Below are positions 1 to 8,602 of a stretch of DNA of 64,000 nt, piece after piece. How positions within the stretch are numbered: the first letter of the stretch is position 1; the number at the start of each line of letters is the position of its first letter. The notes under the pieces were generated by a model. It did no database searches. It saw only the letters and a list, made by a program, of their open reading frames with translations, and was not told where the DNA came from. Source of the DNA: Poseidonibacter lekithochrous (GTDB lineage: Bacteria > Campylobacterota > Campylobacteria > Campylobacterales > Arcobacteraceae); assembly GCF_013283835.1 (NCBI RefSeq), contig NZ_CP054052.1, positions 1,178,001-1,242,000 on the forward strand. Reading direction: 5' to 3'. Position numbers and translations under genes: made by a program.

Positions 1-240
1 AAGAATGTATTAGTAATTGTAGGAAAAAATAAAATTGTTGATACTTTAGAAGATGGATTTGCCAGAGTAATGGATGTTTCAGCTGTAAAAAATATAAATA
101 GAATGAATAATAAAGCAATAGAGATGGGTAAGGAACCAAGACATAACCTTGATAATATTGCTAATAAATTCTCTTATATAAAAGCAGATGAGAAAGATAG
201 AATAATACTAGTTTTAGTAGATGAAGATTTAGGATTTTAA
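1..240 (+). CDS. LUD-domain (lactate utilization type) protein, C-terminal part
   Basis: The reading frame is open from base 1 and stops with TAA at 238-240, leaving 79 residues. The piece contains VGKNKIVDTLED followed by a basic/Asn-rich stretch (NINRMNNKA). This resembles the C-terminal half of LUD-domain proteins (LutC/YkgG family), where a VGxNKIV strand precedes the end of the domain. LUD proteins accompany L-lactate or other 2-hydroxyacid oxidation. The stop lies one base before the ATG of the 2-hydroxyglutarate oxidase, so the two are probably co-transcribed, which fits 2-hydroxyacid metabolism. The N-terminus and any fused domain are outside the window. Family assignment is by motif memory only. 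Confidence 0.65.
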   Translation, partial: KNVLVIVGKNKIVDTLEDGFARVMDVSAVKNINRMNNKAIEMGKEPRHNLDNIANKFSYIKADEKDRIILVLVDEDLGF

Positions 241-241
241 A

Positions 242-1435
242 ATGTATGATTATTTAATAATAGGTGCGGGGATTATTGGTTTAAATATTGCAAAGAATCT
301 AAAAGAGAGATTTCCAGAATCTAAGATTTTAGTACTTGAAAAAGAAGATGAAGTTGCTCAGCACAGTTCAGGTAGAAACTCGGGAGTTTTACACGCTGGA
401 TTTTATTATTCAGCAGATTCTTTAAAAGCAAAGTTCACAAAAGAGGGAAATATTGCTTTAAAAGAGTTTGTTAAAAGTAGAGGTCTTAAAATCAATGAAT
501 GTCAAAAAGTAGTTGTTGCTACTGATGATAAAGAAGTTGAAGGTCTTGAAGAGTTAAAAAGAAGAGGTGAGGCTAATGGAGTTGAACTAATTTGGTTAGA
601 TGAAGATGGATTAAATGAACTTTATCCAAATATTAAAACTCATAAAAAAGCTCTTTTATGTCCAAGTACTGCTACAGTTAATCCAAAAGAAGTTACAAAA
701 GAGTTTGCAAAAGTAATTAAAGACTTAGGTGTTGAACTACTTCTTTCTTGTAAATATATATCAAGTTCAAATAATGTGGTATCTACAAGCCTTGGAGATT
801 TTCAAGCAAAAAAAGTAATCAATTGTGCAGGTTTATATGCTGATAATATTGCTAGAGATTTTGGTTTTTCAAAAGATTATGTGATTATTCCTTTTAAAGG
901 TATTTATCTAAAAGATAAAAACAATGTTTCTCATTTAGAAACAAATGTATATCCAGTACCAAATCTTGAAAACCCATTTTTAGGAGTACATTATACTCTT
1001 ACAGTTGATGGAGAGAGTAAAATAGGACCTACAGCAATACCTGCATTATGGAGAGAAAACTATAAGGGAATGGATAACTTCTCTTTAAAAGAGTTTTCTC
1101 AAATTCTATTTTATGAAGCAAAACTATTTCTTACTAATGCTTTTGGTTTTAGATCATTAGCTTTTAGTGAAGTGAAAAAATATAGCCTTTCATATTTAAA
1201 AGGTTTAGCTATGAAATTAACTAAACAAATGAATCATGATGGTTTTGATTCTTGGAGTACTCCAGGAATTCGTGCACAATTATTAAACAAAAATACATTA
1301 GAGTTAGTGCAAGATTTCGTTGTGGAATCTGATGAAAACTCTGTACATGTGCTAAATGCGGTTAGTCCTGCATTTACTTCTTCAATACCTTTCGCGAACT
1401 GGGTAGTTGAAACACATGTTTTAAAAAATAAATAA
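242..1435 (+). CDS. lhgO: L-2-hydroxyglutarate oxidase (FAD-dependent)
   Basis: A 397-residue FAD-dependent oxidoreductase of the DAO/LhgO family. The N-terminus carries the Rossmann dinucleotide motif IIGAGIIGLNIA (residues 6-17), followed by the family block SSGRNSGVLHAGFYY (about 42-56). This family oxidises L-2-hydroxyglutarate to 2-oxoglutarate and passes electrons to the membrane quinone pool. The start is chosen because AGGA lies seven bases before the ATG, inside the end of the upstream LUD gene. The one-base gap indicates a shared transcript. Length matches the roughly 400-residue family. Other DAO-family oxidases are possible, but the SGRNSGVLHAG block is typical of LhgO. Confidence 0.85.
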   Translation: MYDYLIIGAGIIGLNIAKNLKERFPESKILVLEKEDEVAQHSSGRNSGVLHAGFYYSADSLKAKFTKEGNIALKEFVKSRGLKINECQKVVVATDDKEVEGLEELKRRGEANGVELIWLDEDGLNELYPNIKTHKKALLCPSTATVNPKEVTKEFAKVIKDLGVELLLSCKYISSSNNVVSTSLGDFQAKKVINCAGLYADNIARDFGFSKDYVIIPFKGIYLKDKNNVSHLETNVYPVPNLENPFLGVHYTLTVDGESKIGPTAIPALWRENYKGMDNFSLKEFSQILFYEAKLFLTNAFGFRSLAFSEVKKYSLSYLKGLAMKLTKQMNHDGFDSWSTPGIRAQLLNKNTLELVQDFVVESDENSVHVLNAVSPAFTSSIPFANWVVETHVLKNK

Positions 1436-1449
1436 TACTTCAAATATTT

Positions 1450-1482
1450 AATCGAAGTGCAATACTTTGTACTTCGATTCTT
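1450..1482 (+). terminator. Hairpin terminator after lhgO
   Basis: AATCGAAGTGCAA (1450-1462) pairs with TTGTACTTCGATT (1467-1479) across a TACT loop: 13 pairs including one G-U. Only a weak T-rich tail follows. It ends the LUD-lhgO transcript before glyA. Confidence 0.6.
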
Positions 1483-1595
1483 ACTTAATTTCAAAAAAAA
1501 ATCATTTTAGCAATATCTGGATTGTCATATAAAATTTAACTTGGTAAAATACGGCAATTAAACATTTTATTAAAGTAAAATTAGGAGAAATTAAC

Positions 1596-2858
1596 ATGAG
1601 TTATATATCAAGCGCAAATTTAGAGTCAGCAGATAAAGAGATATTCGATATCGTAGAAGCAGAATTAGATAGACAAACAACACACTTAGAAATGATTGCA
1701 AGTGAAAACTTTACTTCACCAGCAGTTATGGAAGCAATGGGATCAGTATTTACTAACAAATATGCAGAAGGTTACCCATACAAAAGATATTATGGTGGAT
1801 GTGAATTCGCAGATGCAGCTGAGCAATTAGCTATTGATAGAGCTTGTGAAATCTTTGGATGTTCATACGCAAATGTACAACCTCATTCAGGTTCTCAAGC
1901 AAATGGTGCAGTATATGCAGCATTATTAAAAGCTGGTGATAAAATCTTAGGTATGGATTTATCTCACGGTGGTCACTTAACTCATGGTTCTAAACCATCA
2001 TTCTCAGGTAAAAACTACTCTGCATTCTACTATGGTGTAGAATTAGATGGTAGAATTAACTATGAAAAAGTAATGGAAATTGCTAAAACAGTTCAACCAA
2101 AAATTATCGTTTGTGGTGCTTCAGCATACGCAAGAGAAATTGATTTCGCTAAATTTAGAGAAATTGCAGATGCAGTAGGAGCAATTTTATTTGCTGATAT
2201 CGCACACATTGCAGGACTTGTAGCAGCGGACGAACACCAATCTCCATTCCCTTACGCAGATGTAGTTACAACTACAACTCATAAGACTTTAAGAGGTCCA
2301 AGAGGTGGAATGATTATGTGTAATGATGAAGATATTGCTAAGAAACTTAACTCTGCAATCTTCCCAGGATTACAAGGTGGACCATTAGTTCACGTAATGG
2401 CAGCAAAAGCAGTAGCATTTAAAGAGATTTTAGCTCCTGAATGGAAAGCATATGCAGTACAAGTAAAAGCAAATGCATCTAAATTAGCAGAAGTATTAAT
2501 GGCAAGAGGATATGATGTTGTTTCTGATGGAACAGATAATCACTTAATCTTAGTATCTTTCTTAAATAAAGAATTCTCAGGTAAAGATGCAGATGCAGCA
2601 TTACAAAACGCTGGTATTACTGTAAATAAAAATACAGTTCCAGGTGAAACAAGATCTCCATTTGTAACATCAGGTGTTAGAATTGGATCTCCTGCATTAA
2701 CAGCAAGAGGAATGGGTGAGAAAGAATTCGAATTAATTGCAAATAAAATTTGTGATGTATTAGATGATATTGAAAACACTGAGTTACAAGCTTCTATTAA
2801 ATCAGAGCTTAAAGACTTAGCTAATAACTTTGTTATTTACAACCAATCAACTTACTAA
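1596..2858 (+). CDS. glyA: Serine hydroxymethyltransferase
   Basis: A 420-residue PLP enzyme that interconverts serine and glycine while charging tetrahydrofolate with a one-carbon unit, in the cytoplasm. The family signatures are clear: [10 protein letters not shown] near residue 30, the [15 protein letters not shown] block, and the cofactor lysine in [14 protein letters not shown] (about 223-236). Length is normal for bacterial GlyA. The start has AGGAGA about seven bases upstream of the ATG. The gene stands alone between two hairpins. Its codon use is rich in GCA and GGT and looks like that of a highly expressed gene. Identification is secure. Confidence 0.97.
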   Translation: MSYISSANLESADKEIFDIVEAELDRQTTHLEMIASENFTSPAVMEAMGSVFTNKYAEGYPYKRYYGGCEFADAAEQLAIDRACEIFGCSYANVQPHSGSQANGAVYAALLKAGDKILGMDLSHGGHLTHGSKPSFSGKNYSAFYYGVELDGRINYEKVMEIAKTVQPKIIVCGASAYAREIDFAKFREIADAVGAILFADIAHIAGLVAADEHQSPFPYADVVTTTTHKTLRGPRGGMIMCNDEDIAKKLNSAIFPGLQGGPLVHVMAAKAVAFKEILAPEWKAYAVQVKANASKLAEVLMARGYDVVSDGTDNHLILVSFLNKEFSGKDADAALQNAGITVNKNTVPGETRSPFVTSGVRIGSPALTARGMGEKEFELIANKICDVLDDIENTELQASIKSELKDLANNFVIYNQSTY

Positions 2859-2868
2859 TAAGTATTAA

Positions 2869-2896
2869 ATATAGGGTTTTACACCCTGTATTTTAT
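2869..2896 (+). terminator. Rho-independent terminator of glyA
   Basis: ATATAGGG (2869-2876) pairs with CCCTGTAT (2884-2891) around a seven-base loop and is followed by a T run. It sits just after the glyA stop codon. Confidence 0.65.
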
Positions 2897-3032
2897 ATGT
2901 TCTAAAAATACACATTCCTCTCTTTTTTCTCAAATAAAAACCTTTTTCTAAATAATAATAAGTTAAACTTGCATCTTCAAAAATATAGAATAAATAGTTA
3001 TAATTAAACATATATAACAAGAGGCGTAGATT

Positions 3033-3869
3033 ATGAGTGATTTAGTTGAAAAAAGTCAAACTTACAAAAAGATTGAAAAAGCAATTAATTATATAGATGA
3101 AAATTTCAAAGATCAGCCTACATTAGAAGAAATCTCAGAACATATTAATATGAGTAAATACCACTTCTCTAGAGTTTTCAAAGAGTATGTGGGAGTAACT
3201 CCTATTCAATTTCTTCAAACACTTACATTAAACTATGCAAAAGAACATTTAAAAGAATCAAAATCAATATTAGATAGCTCCCTAGATTTAGGACTTAGTT
3301 CAACTAGTAGATTACATGACTTATTTGTAAATATCATTGGGGTAACTCCAAAAGAGTATAAAGAATCAGGTCTTGATGTTGAAATAACTTACGGATATGG
3401 TTCCACTCCTTTTGGAGAAGCTTTGATAGCATTTACTAAAAGAGGTATTTGTTATTTAGGTTTTATTGATAATAATGAAGAAGCAGTTTTCTCAAGATTT
3501 ATGGATGTTTGGGAAAAAGCTACATTAAAAAAAGATGATAAAAAAGCCCATGAGTATCTAAATGATATTTTTCTAAAAAATAAAAAATATGATTTAGTTG
3601 TAAAAGGTACTAATTTCCAAATTAATGTTTGGAGAGCTTTAATGAATATTCCCGATGGATTAATTAGTTCATACCAAGATATTGCAGATAAGTTAGAAAA
3701 ACCAAAAGCAGTACGAGCAGTTGCAAGTGCTATTGGCTCAAATCATATAGGTTTTTTAATTCCATGTCATAGGGTTATTGCAAAAAGTGGAGCTATGAGT
3801 GGGTATAGATGGGGAATTCAAAGAAAGAAAATTCTTTTAGCTTATGAAGATTTTAATAAAAAAAAGTAG
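3033..3869 (+). CDS. AraC-type HTH fused to methylated-DNA-[protein]-cysteine S-methyltransferase
   Basis: A 278-residue fusion. Residues about 12-110 form an AraC/XylS double helix-turn-helix (SKYHFSRVFKEYVGVTPIQF). Residues about 120-275 form an O6-methylguanine-DNA methyltransferase, with the active-site motif IPCHRVI and the following SGYRWGIQRKK. The enzyme transfers a methyl group from damaged DNA to its own cysteine. The order resembles the C-terminal two-thirds of E. coli Ada, but the N-terminal zinc-binding Ada domain that senses methyl phosphotriesters is absent. Whether it still acts as a methylation-responsive activator is open. It is a monocistronic gene with AGAGG upstream of the start and a hairpin downstream. 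Confidence 0.88.
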   Translation: MSDLVEKSQTYKKIEKAINYIDENFKDQPTLEEISEHINMSKYHFSRVFKEYVGVTPIQFLQTLTLNYAKEHLKESKSILDSSLDLGLSSTSRLHDLFVNIIGVTPKEYKESGLDVEITYGYGSTPFGEALIAFTKRGICYLGFIDNNEEAVFSRFMDVWEKATLKKDDKKAHEYLNDIFLKNKKYDLVVKGTNFQINVWRALMNIPDGLISSYQDIADKLEKPKAVRAVASAIGSNHIGFLIPCHRVIAKSGAMSGYRWGIQRKKILLAYEDFNKKK

Positions 3870-3880
3870 TAAAGTATTCT

Positions 3881-3910
3881 TCTTAGGATATTAGAAATAC
3901 CCTAAGATTT
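3881..3910. terminator. Convergent terminator hairpin
   Basis: TCTTAGG (3881-3887) and CCTAAGA (3901-3907) form an inverted repeat with a 13-base loop, followed by TTTTAT on the plus strand. It lies between the methyltransferase gene and the small minus-strand ORF, whose stop codon falls in the loop. Confidence 0.45.
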
Positions 3911-4019
3911 TATGATGTTTATAAATAAACTTTTTAGAGACTTCAAAAAATTCTAACATTATAGAATTCATCTCATCCAACATAGTTTTTTCCATATAAG
4001 AATTTGATAACGTAGCCAT
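3891..4019 (-). CDS. Small ORF, 42 residues, unknown function
   Basis: The minus strand carries ATG at 4019-4017 and TAA at 3893-3891, encoding 42 residues that begin MATLSNSYMEK and end KHHKILGYF. It is Met-rich in its first half (five Met in the first 21 residues) and basic at the end. An AAAGGA motif sits seven bases upstream of the ATG, a good ribosome-binding site for this organism. It converges on the methyltransferase gene and shares its terminator hairpin. No family is recognised. The start signal and the otherwise unexplained gap support a real gene, but its size means chance cannot be excluded. Confidence 0.45.
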   Translation of the reverse strand: MATLSNSYMEKTMLDEMNSIMLEFFEVSKKFIYKHHKILGYF

Positions 4020-4178
4020 AATAAATTCCTTTGCGTAAAGATTTATTATATTAAGTTTTATTCAAAATGTAAAGAATATTAAAAAAATTAAATAAGAAAA
4101 AAACTTTCTTTAGTAAATAATATTTTACTATTTTTAATTTTTATGATAAAATCTAAAAAAATTAAAAAAGGGAGTTTT

Positions 4179-4367
4179 ATGTTCATTCAATTAAATGATA
4201 GAGTTTTCATTAACTTAGCTAAAATCACAAGAACAAAAATTGATCACGTAGAAGATGGAATTAGAGTTAGATTCTACGAAGGTAAAGATCAAGTTGCTAA
4301 ATCTCATAGATTTGAAGATGTAAAAGCAGCACAAAAATGGCTTAAGAAGATTCTTAAAGGCGCATAA
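4179..4367 (+). CDS. Conserved-looking small protein, 62 residues
   Basis: A 62-residue soluble protein beginning MFIQLNDRVFIN. It is rich in charged residues with an alternating pattern (strand-strand-helix), ending in an amphipathic basic helix, KAAQKWLKKILKGA. An upstream in-frame ATG at 4143 exists, but GGGAG immediately before 4179 identifies the later start. The compact beta-beta-beta-alpha look would suit a nucleic-acid or protein-binding module, but I do not recognise a family. It is transcribed alone and ends in a strong hairpin. Codon use is like that of the neighbouring housekeeping genes, suggesting good expression. Confidence 0.8.
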   Translation: MFIQLNDRVFINLAKITRTKIDHVEDGIRVRFYEGKDQVAKSHRFEDVKAAQKWLKKILKGA

Positions 4368-4375
4368 TTCTTACA

Positions 4376-4412
4376 AATAAAAAGTAAAACACTAGTATTT
4401 ACTTTTTATTTT
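4376..4412. terminator. Strong hairpin terminator
   Basis: A perfect 13-bp inverted repeat: AATAAAAAGTAAA (4376-4388) and TTTACTTTTTATT (4398-4410) around a nine-base loop. It terminates the 62-residue protein gene. Confidence 0.65.
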
Positions 4413-4500
4413 ACAAAAACTACTACAAACAGCACTTCAAAAAACACTTTTAACCCTCTTGCTAATGATAAACTGCTTTTACATATAAAAAGGAGAAAAA

Positions 4501-5943
4501 ATGTTAGCTGAAATAAATGACTTTTTAAATAACCTTATTTGGGGAAATATCTTAATATATTTACTTCCTGCATTAGGTATATTTTTTACAGTTACGTCAA
4601 GATTTGTACAATTTAGATACTTCTTTAAGATGTTTAATATCTTAAGAGATACAGTACATGATAAAGAAGGACATATTAGTTCTTTCCAAGCACTTATGTT
4701 AAGTGTTGCAGGTAGAGTTGGTGGTGGTAACATCGCTGGTGTTGCTGTTGCAATTACATTAGGTGGTCCAGGGGCAGTATTCTGGATGTGGATTATTGGA
4801 CTTATTGGTATGAGTACAAGTTTCTTTGAGTGTTCGCTTGCTCAATTATACAAAGAAAAAGATGGGGAAGATTCTTGTGTATATAGAGGAGGGCCAGCTT
4901 ATTATGTTACTAAAGCATTAGGTCAAAGATGGATTGGTATTATCATCTCTATATTATTAATGTTTACATTTGGGTTTGCTTTTAATGCAACACAATCATT
5001 TATTATTTCAACTTCATTTGAAGCATCATTTGCTATTCCTACTTGGATTACAGGTGTTGTATTAACTCTTGCATTTGGTATCGCTATTTTTGGTGGTATT
5101 AAAAGAATTACAAAACTTTCAGAAGTAATTGTTCCTGTTATGGCTGTTGGATACTTATTAATTGCAATCGTTGTAATTGCATTAAACTTAAGTGAAATTC
5201 CAGGCTTAATCTCTATGATTGTTAATGAAGCATTTAATCCTTCTTCTGCTATTGGTGGTGGTATTGGTGCTGTTATTTTACAAGGTGCTAAAAGAGGTAT
5301 GTTCTCAAATGAGGCAGGTCTAGGTTCAGCTCCAAACGTTGCAGCAGTTGCTTACGTAGCGCATCCAGTTCAACAAGGTATTGTTCAATCATTCTCTGTA
5401 TTTATTGATACTATTATTTTATGTTCTTGTACTGCATTCATCATTCTTTTATCAGGTGTTTATACTCCAGGTGCAGAAGGTGTTCAAGGTGTATTATTAA
5501 CTCAAAATGCTTTAATTGAGCATATTGGACCATTTGGTGGATACTTTGTAACGGTTGCATTATTCTTATTTGGATTCTCTTCAATGTTATATAACTACTA
5601 CTTGGCTGAAAATAGTTTAAACTTTTTCTCAAAAGGAAATGTAACTTTATTTAATGGGTTTAGACTTTTATGTGTTGCTTTAATTATTTGGGGTTCTTTC
5701 CAAGATTTAGGTTCTATTTTCTCATTCGCTGATTTATCTATGGGATTATTAGCTGTGATTAATATGGTTGTAATTGCAATTCTTTACAAACCAGTTCTTA
5801 AGCTTATTAAAGGTTACGATAGACAACTTAAAGAGGGTAAAAAACCTGTATTAAGATATAACGACTATACAGAATTTAATATCGATAAAGATACTTGGAA
5901 AGAAATCGTTGATAATATCAATGACAAAAGATCTAAGGAGTAG
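4501..5943 (+). CDS. Sodium:alanine symporter, AGCS family
   Basis: A 480-residue inner-membrane protein with about ten to eleven hydrophobic segments. The AGCS hallmarks are visible: VGGGNIAGVAVAI (about 73-85), GPGAVFWMW, the cysteine-containing block SFFECSLAQLYKEKDG, and GAKRGMFSNEAGLGSAPNVAA (about 263-283). The family imports alanine, glycine or related small amino acids with Na+. AAAAAGGAGAAAAA precedes the ATG. The gene is followed within 34 bases by an aspartate/glutamate racemase and then by the aspartase region, so the substrate here may be an L- or D-amino acid feeding that pathway (inference). Confidence 0.92.
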   Translation: MLAEINDFLNNLIWGNILIYLLPALGIFFTVTSRFVQFRYFFKMFNILRDTVHDKEGHISSFQALMLSVAGRVGGGNIAGVAVAITLGGPGAVFWMWIIGLIGMSTSFFECSLAQLYKEKDGEDSCVYRGGPAYYVTKALGQRWIGIIISILLMFTFGFAFNATQSFIISTSFEASFAIPTWITGVVLTLAFGIAIFGGIKRITKLSEVIVPVMAVGYLLIAIVVIALNLSEIPGLISMIVNEAFNPSSAIGGGIGAVILQGAKRGMFSNEAGLGSAPNVAAVAYVAHPVQQGIVQSFSVFIDTIILCSCTAFIILLSGVYTPGAEGVQGVLLTQNALIEHIGPFGGYFVTVALFLFGFSSMLYNYYLAENSLNFFSKGNVTLFNGFRLLCVALIIWGSFQDLGSIFSFADLSMGLLAVINMVVIAILYKPVLKLIKGYDRQLKEGKKPVLRYNDYTEFNIDKDTWKEIVDNINDKRSKE

Positions 5944-5944
5944 G

Positions 5945-5966
5945 GAGTAAGTTTTCTTACTCTTTA
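5945..5966 (+). terminator. Small hairpin between symporter and racemase genes
   Basis: GAGTAAG (5945-5951), TTTT loop, CTTACTC (5956-5962), then TTTATT. It immediately follows the symporter stop and occupies most of the 33-base gap before the racemase ATG. It may terminate or attenuate read-through. Confidence 0.4.
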
Positions 5967-5976
5967 TTGAAAAACA

Positions 5977-6663
5977 ATGAGAAAAAAAATAGGTATTATC
6001 ACAGGTTCAGGTCCTGAAGCTGGTATTGATTTATGGCAAAAGATTTTAGAAGAAAACAAAAACTTTTTACAAGATAAATTTCAGGGGGATTTAGATGCTC
6101 CTGATATTACTATCCTTTCTATTCCACAATTAGGTCACTCTATGGAATTAGAAAAGAATTATGATATGGTTTGGCAGACGTTAAAAACAGCTGTTCAAGA
6201 TATCTGTAAAAAGGTTGATTATTTTGTAATTGCTTGTAATACTTTAAATGTTTACGAAAACAAAATACTAAAAATAGGATTTAAACATAAATTCCTATCA
6301 ACACTTGATGTTGTGAAAGATTATATTGAAGAGAACAAATTAAAACAAGTTTCTATTATAGGTGCAATGCCTGTATTAGAAATGAAAAAGTTTTCAGTGT
6401 TTAAGAGTTTGAATGATACTTTTAATGTGGAAGTTCCTACTAATTTCCAAGAAGTACACAAACTAATTTACGACGTAAAAAAAGAGGGTGGGGAATCCTC
6501 TTTCGTTGTAAATAATTTTAAAAATATTGTAGATAAATTAGAATCAAAAGATGTGTTTTTAGCTTGTACAGAGTTACCACTAATTAAGTTAAAATACGAA
6601 GAAAAAAATCTTATTGATGTGACACAACTTCTAGCAAAAAAACTGGTTGAAAAGACTTTCTAG
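5977..6663 (+). CDS. Aspartate/glutamate racemase family protein
   Basis: A 228-residue Asp/Glu racemase superfamily protein. The N-terminus KIGIITGSGPEAGIDLWQKI fits the aspartate-racemase type (GxGPxAxxxF/L). Both catalytic cysteines of the two-base mechanism are visible, in ACNTLN (about residue 87) and FLACTELPLI (about 197). The reaction is interconversion of L- and D-aspartate or glutamate. Placement between an amino-acid symporter and aspartase suggests feeding of D-aspartate into L-aspartate breakdown (inference). There is no convincing Shine-Dalgarno before the ATG, so translation may depend on the upstream gene. Ends TAG at 6661-6663. Confidence 0.85.
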   Translation: MRKKIGIITGSGPEAGIDLWQKILEENKNFLQDKFQGDLDAPDITILSIPQLGHSMELEKNYDMVWQTLKTAVQDICKKVDYFVIACNTLNVYENKILKIGFKHKFLSTLDVVKDYIEENKLKQVSIIGAMPVLEMKKFSVFKSLNDTFNVEVPTNFQEVHKLIYDVKKEGGESSFVVNNFKNIVDKLESKDVFLACTELPLIKLKYEEKNLIDVTQLLAKKLVEKTF

Positions 6664-6721
6664 TCAGCCAGTTTTTAACTACTTTTAGACATTATAAACT
6701 TATATAAGACGAAGGCTAAAT

Positions 6722-7846
6722 ATGTTTAATAAAGATGGAATTCCTTTTTTTACTATTATGATTCCTTTTTTAAGTATATTATTTGTAACTTTCTTTGCAA
6801 CTTCTTACTATTTGAAATTATCGAAAGAGAATTTTGAAGTAGATTTAAAAGAGTTTAGAGAAATATATATTTTAAAAAGCAATAATAAAAAAGAATTAGA
6901 TTTATTAGTATCAAAAAAAATAGAACAACAAGAGATAAGAGAACAAAAGTTTAAAGATTTTATGATTACTTTAACAGGTGCAATACTTGTTTTTATGGCT
7001 TTGTTTTCATTATTGATGATATCAATTATTACTGATGTTGTAAAAAAGTATAAAACCCAAGTACAAAATAAAGAAGCTAAACTTCAAAGCCTTAATAAAA
7101 CCCTCTCTACAAAAGTAGAGCAGGGTATTGAAGAAGGAAAAGAAAAAGATAAAGCAATGTTTCAACAATCAAGACTTGCAAGGCTTGGAACAATGCTTTC
7201 TATGATTGCACATCAATGGAGACAACCTTTAACAGAGTTATCAGGTACATTGATGGAGCTTGAAACTGCTACAAGATTTAAAAAAGTTACAAATGAACAT
7301 ATTCTAAATTCAATTGATAAAAGTGATAAGCTAATTGAGTTTATGTCTAATACAATTGATGATTTTAGAAACTTTTATAAACCAGACAAAAAGAAAGAGA
7401 ATTTTGATGTTGTAGATGCTTGTAAAAAGGCTATTAATTTAGTAAATGCTTCTTTAGATGAAAGTAAAGTTGTTTTAGAATTGGATGTTCTTCATAATAG
7501 GCAAATTAATGGTTATCCAACTGAGTTTGCTCAAGTTATATTAAATCTAATTTCAAATGCTAAAGATATATTAGTTGAGAGAGAAATAGAAAACCCAAGA
7601 ATCAAAGTAACAATTGATTTTCATGGTTCTTTGTGTATTATTAAAGTATCAGATAATGCAGGTGGATTAAAAGAGGAAAACTATGATTTAATCTTTGATC
7701 CATATTTTACAACTAAACACTCATCAAAAGGAACTGGATTAGGACTTTATATTTCAAAACTGATTATTGAGAGAAATATGGGTGGAGAGTTAAGCGTAAA
7801 AAATGATGAAGATGGTGCAGTCTTCAAAATAGTAGTACTAGGATAA
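6722..7846 (+). CDS. Sensor histidine kinase
   Basis: A 374-residue membrane kinase. It has a short N-terminus with one membrane segment (about 10-27), a roughly 50-residue periplasmic loop, a second segment (about 84-108) and a coiled coil. The H-box MLSMIAHQWRQPLTEL follows, the HQWRQP variant common in Campylobacterota. The ATPase domain shows the N-box NLISNAKDIL, the G1-box DNAGG and the G2 motif GTGLGLYIS. With so small a sensor loop, the ligand cannot be inferred. The response regulator starts three bases after its stop, so the two are a cognate pair. Location upstream of aspA suggests control of the aspartate genes (inference). Confidence 0.92.
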   Translation: MFNKDGIPFFTIMIPFLSILFVTFFATSYYLKLSKENFEVDLKEFREIYILKSNNKKELDLLVSKKIEQQEIREQKFKDFMITLTGAILVFMALFSLLMISIITDVVKKYKTQVQNKEAKLQSLNKTLSTKVEQGIEEGKEKDKAMFQQSRLARLGTMLSMIAHQWRQPLTELSGTLMELETATRFKKVTNEHILNSIDKSDKLIEFMSNTIDDFRNFYKPDKKKENFDVVDACKKAINLVNASLDESKVVLELDVLHNRQINGYPTEFAQVILNLISNAKDILVEREIENPRIKVTIDFHGSLCIIKVSDNAGGLKEENYDLIFDPYFTTKHSSKGTGLGLYISKLIIERNMGGELSVKNDEDGAVFKIVVLG

Positions 7847-7849
7847 AAA

Positions 7850-8536
7850 ATGAATGAAAACTTATTAGAAGAATTAAAAAATATTCCAATATTATGTGTT
7901 GAAGATGAAGATGGAATTAGAGAAGTTATTGTTGAGACTTTAAAGTATTATTTTGATGAAGTTTATGAGGCTAGAGATGGAAATGAAGCTTATGAAATCT
8001 ATCAAGATTATAAACCTAAAATAATCCTATCAGATATTCAAATGAAAAACTGTGATGGTATAGAGTTTGTAAAAAAAGTTAGAAAAAATGATTCTCATAC
8101 TACAATTATTATGCTTACTGCTTATTCTAATGAAGAGTATTTAATGGACTTAATTAATTTAAATATTAATCATTTTATTTTAAAGCCATTAAACTTGAAG
8201 AAATTAAATGAAGCATTATTAAAATATATTCAAAAGACTTTAGAGCCAATTGAACTAAGTGAAAATCTAATTTTAGACCTGCAAAAAAGAGAAATCATCT
8301 ATAAAAATGATGAAAGAGTACTTTTAAGAAAAAGAGAAAAAGAGTTTTTACATCTTTTATATGAAAGAAAGGGTGGAATTCTTAGTTATTCAGAAATTGA
8401 AGAAGAGTTATGGGTAGATAAGGAAATGACAACTCATGCCCTAAAATCTTTCATAAAAGACCTAAGATCTAAGCTTCCTGAGAATGTTATAAAGAATGTT
8501 CCACAAGAAGGTTACACTTTATTTATAAAAGATTAA
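7850..8536 (+). CDS. Response regulator, OmpR/PhoB-like
   Basis: A 228-residue regulator. The receiver domain (1-125) has the acidic pair CVEDED, a phospho-acceptor aspartate in ILSDIQMKNCDG, TAYS and the conserved lysine in ILKPL. The C-terminal half (about 135-228) is a winged-helix DNA-binding domain with the RKREKEFLHLL recognition region typical of Trans_reg_C. It is partner to the kinase encoded three bases upstream and lies 66 bases before aspA. I infer regulation of the dicarboxylate/aspartate genes around it. AGGATAAAAA before the ATG provides the ribosome-binding site. Confidence 0.92.
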   Translation: MNENLLEELKNIPILCVEDEDGIREVIVETLKYYFDEVYEARDGNEAYEIYQDYKPKIILSDIQMKNCDGIEFVKKVRKNDSHTTIIMLTAYSNEEYLMDLINLNINHFILKPLNLKKLNEALLKYIQKTLEPIELSENLILDLQKREIIYKNDERVLLRKREKEFLHLLYERKGGILSYSEIEEELWVDKEMTTHALKSFIKDLRSKLPENVIKNVPQEGYTLFIKD

Positions 8537-8602
8537 GAAAGCACACTTTTTGCATACTTTGATTTTATATGATTTGTTATATAAAATTTATGAGGCAAAA
8601 CT

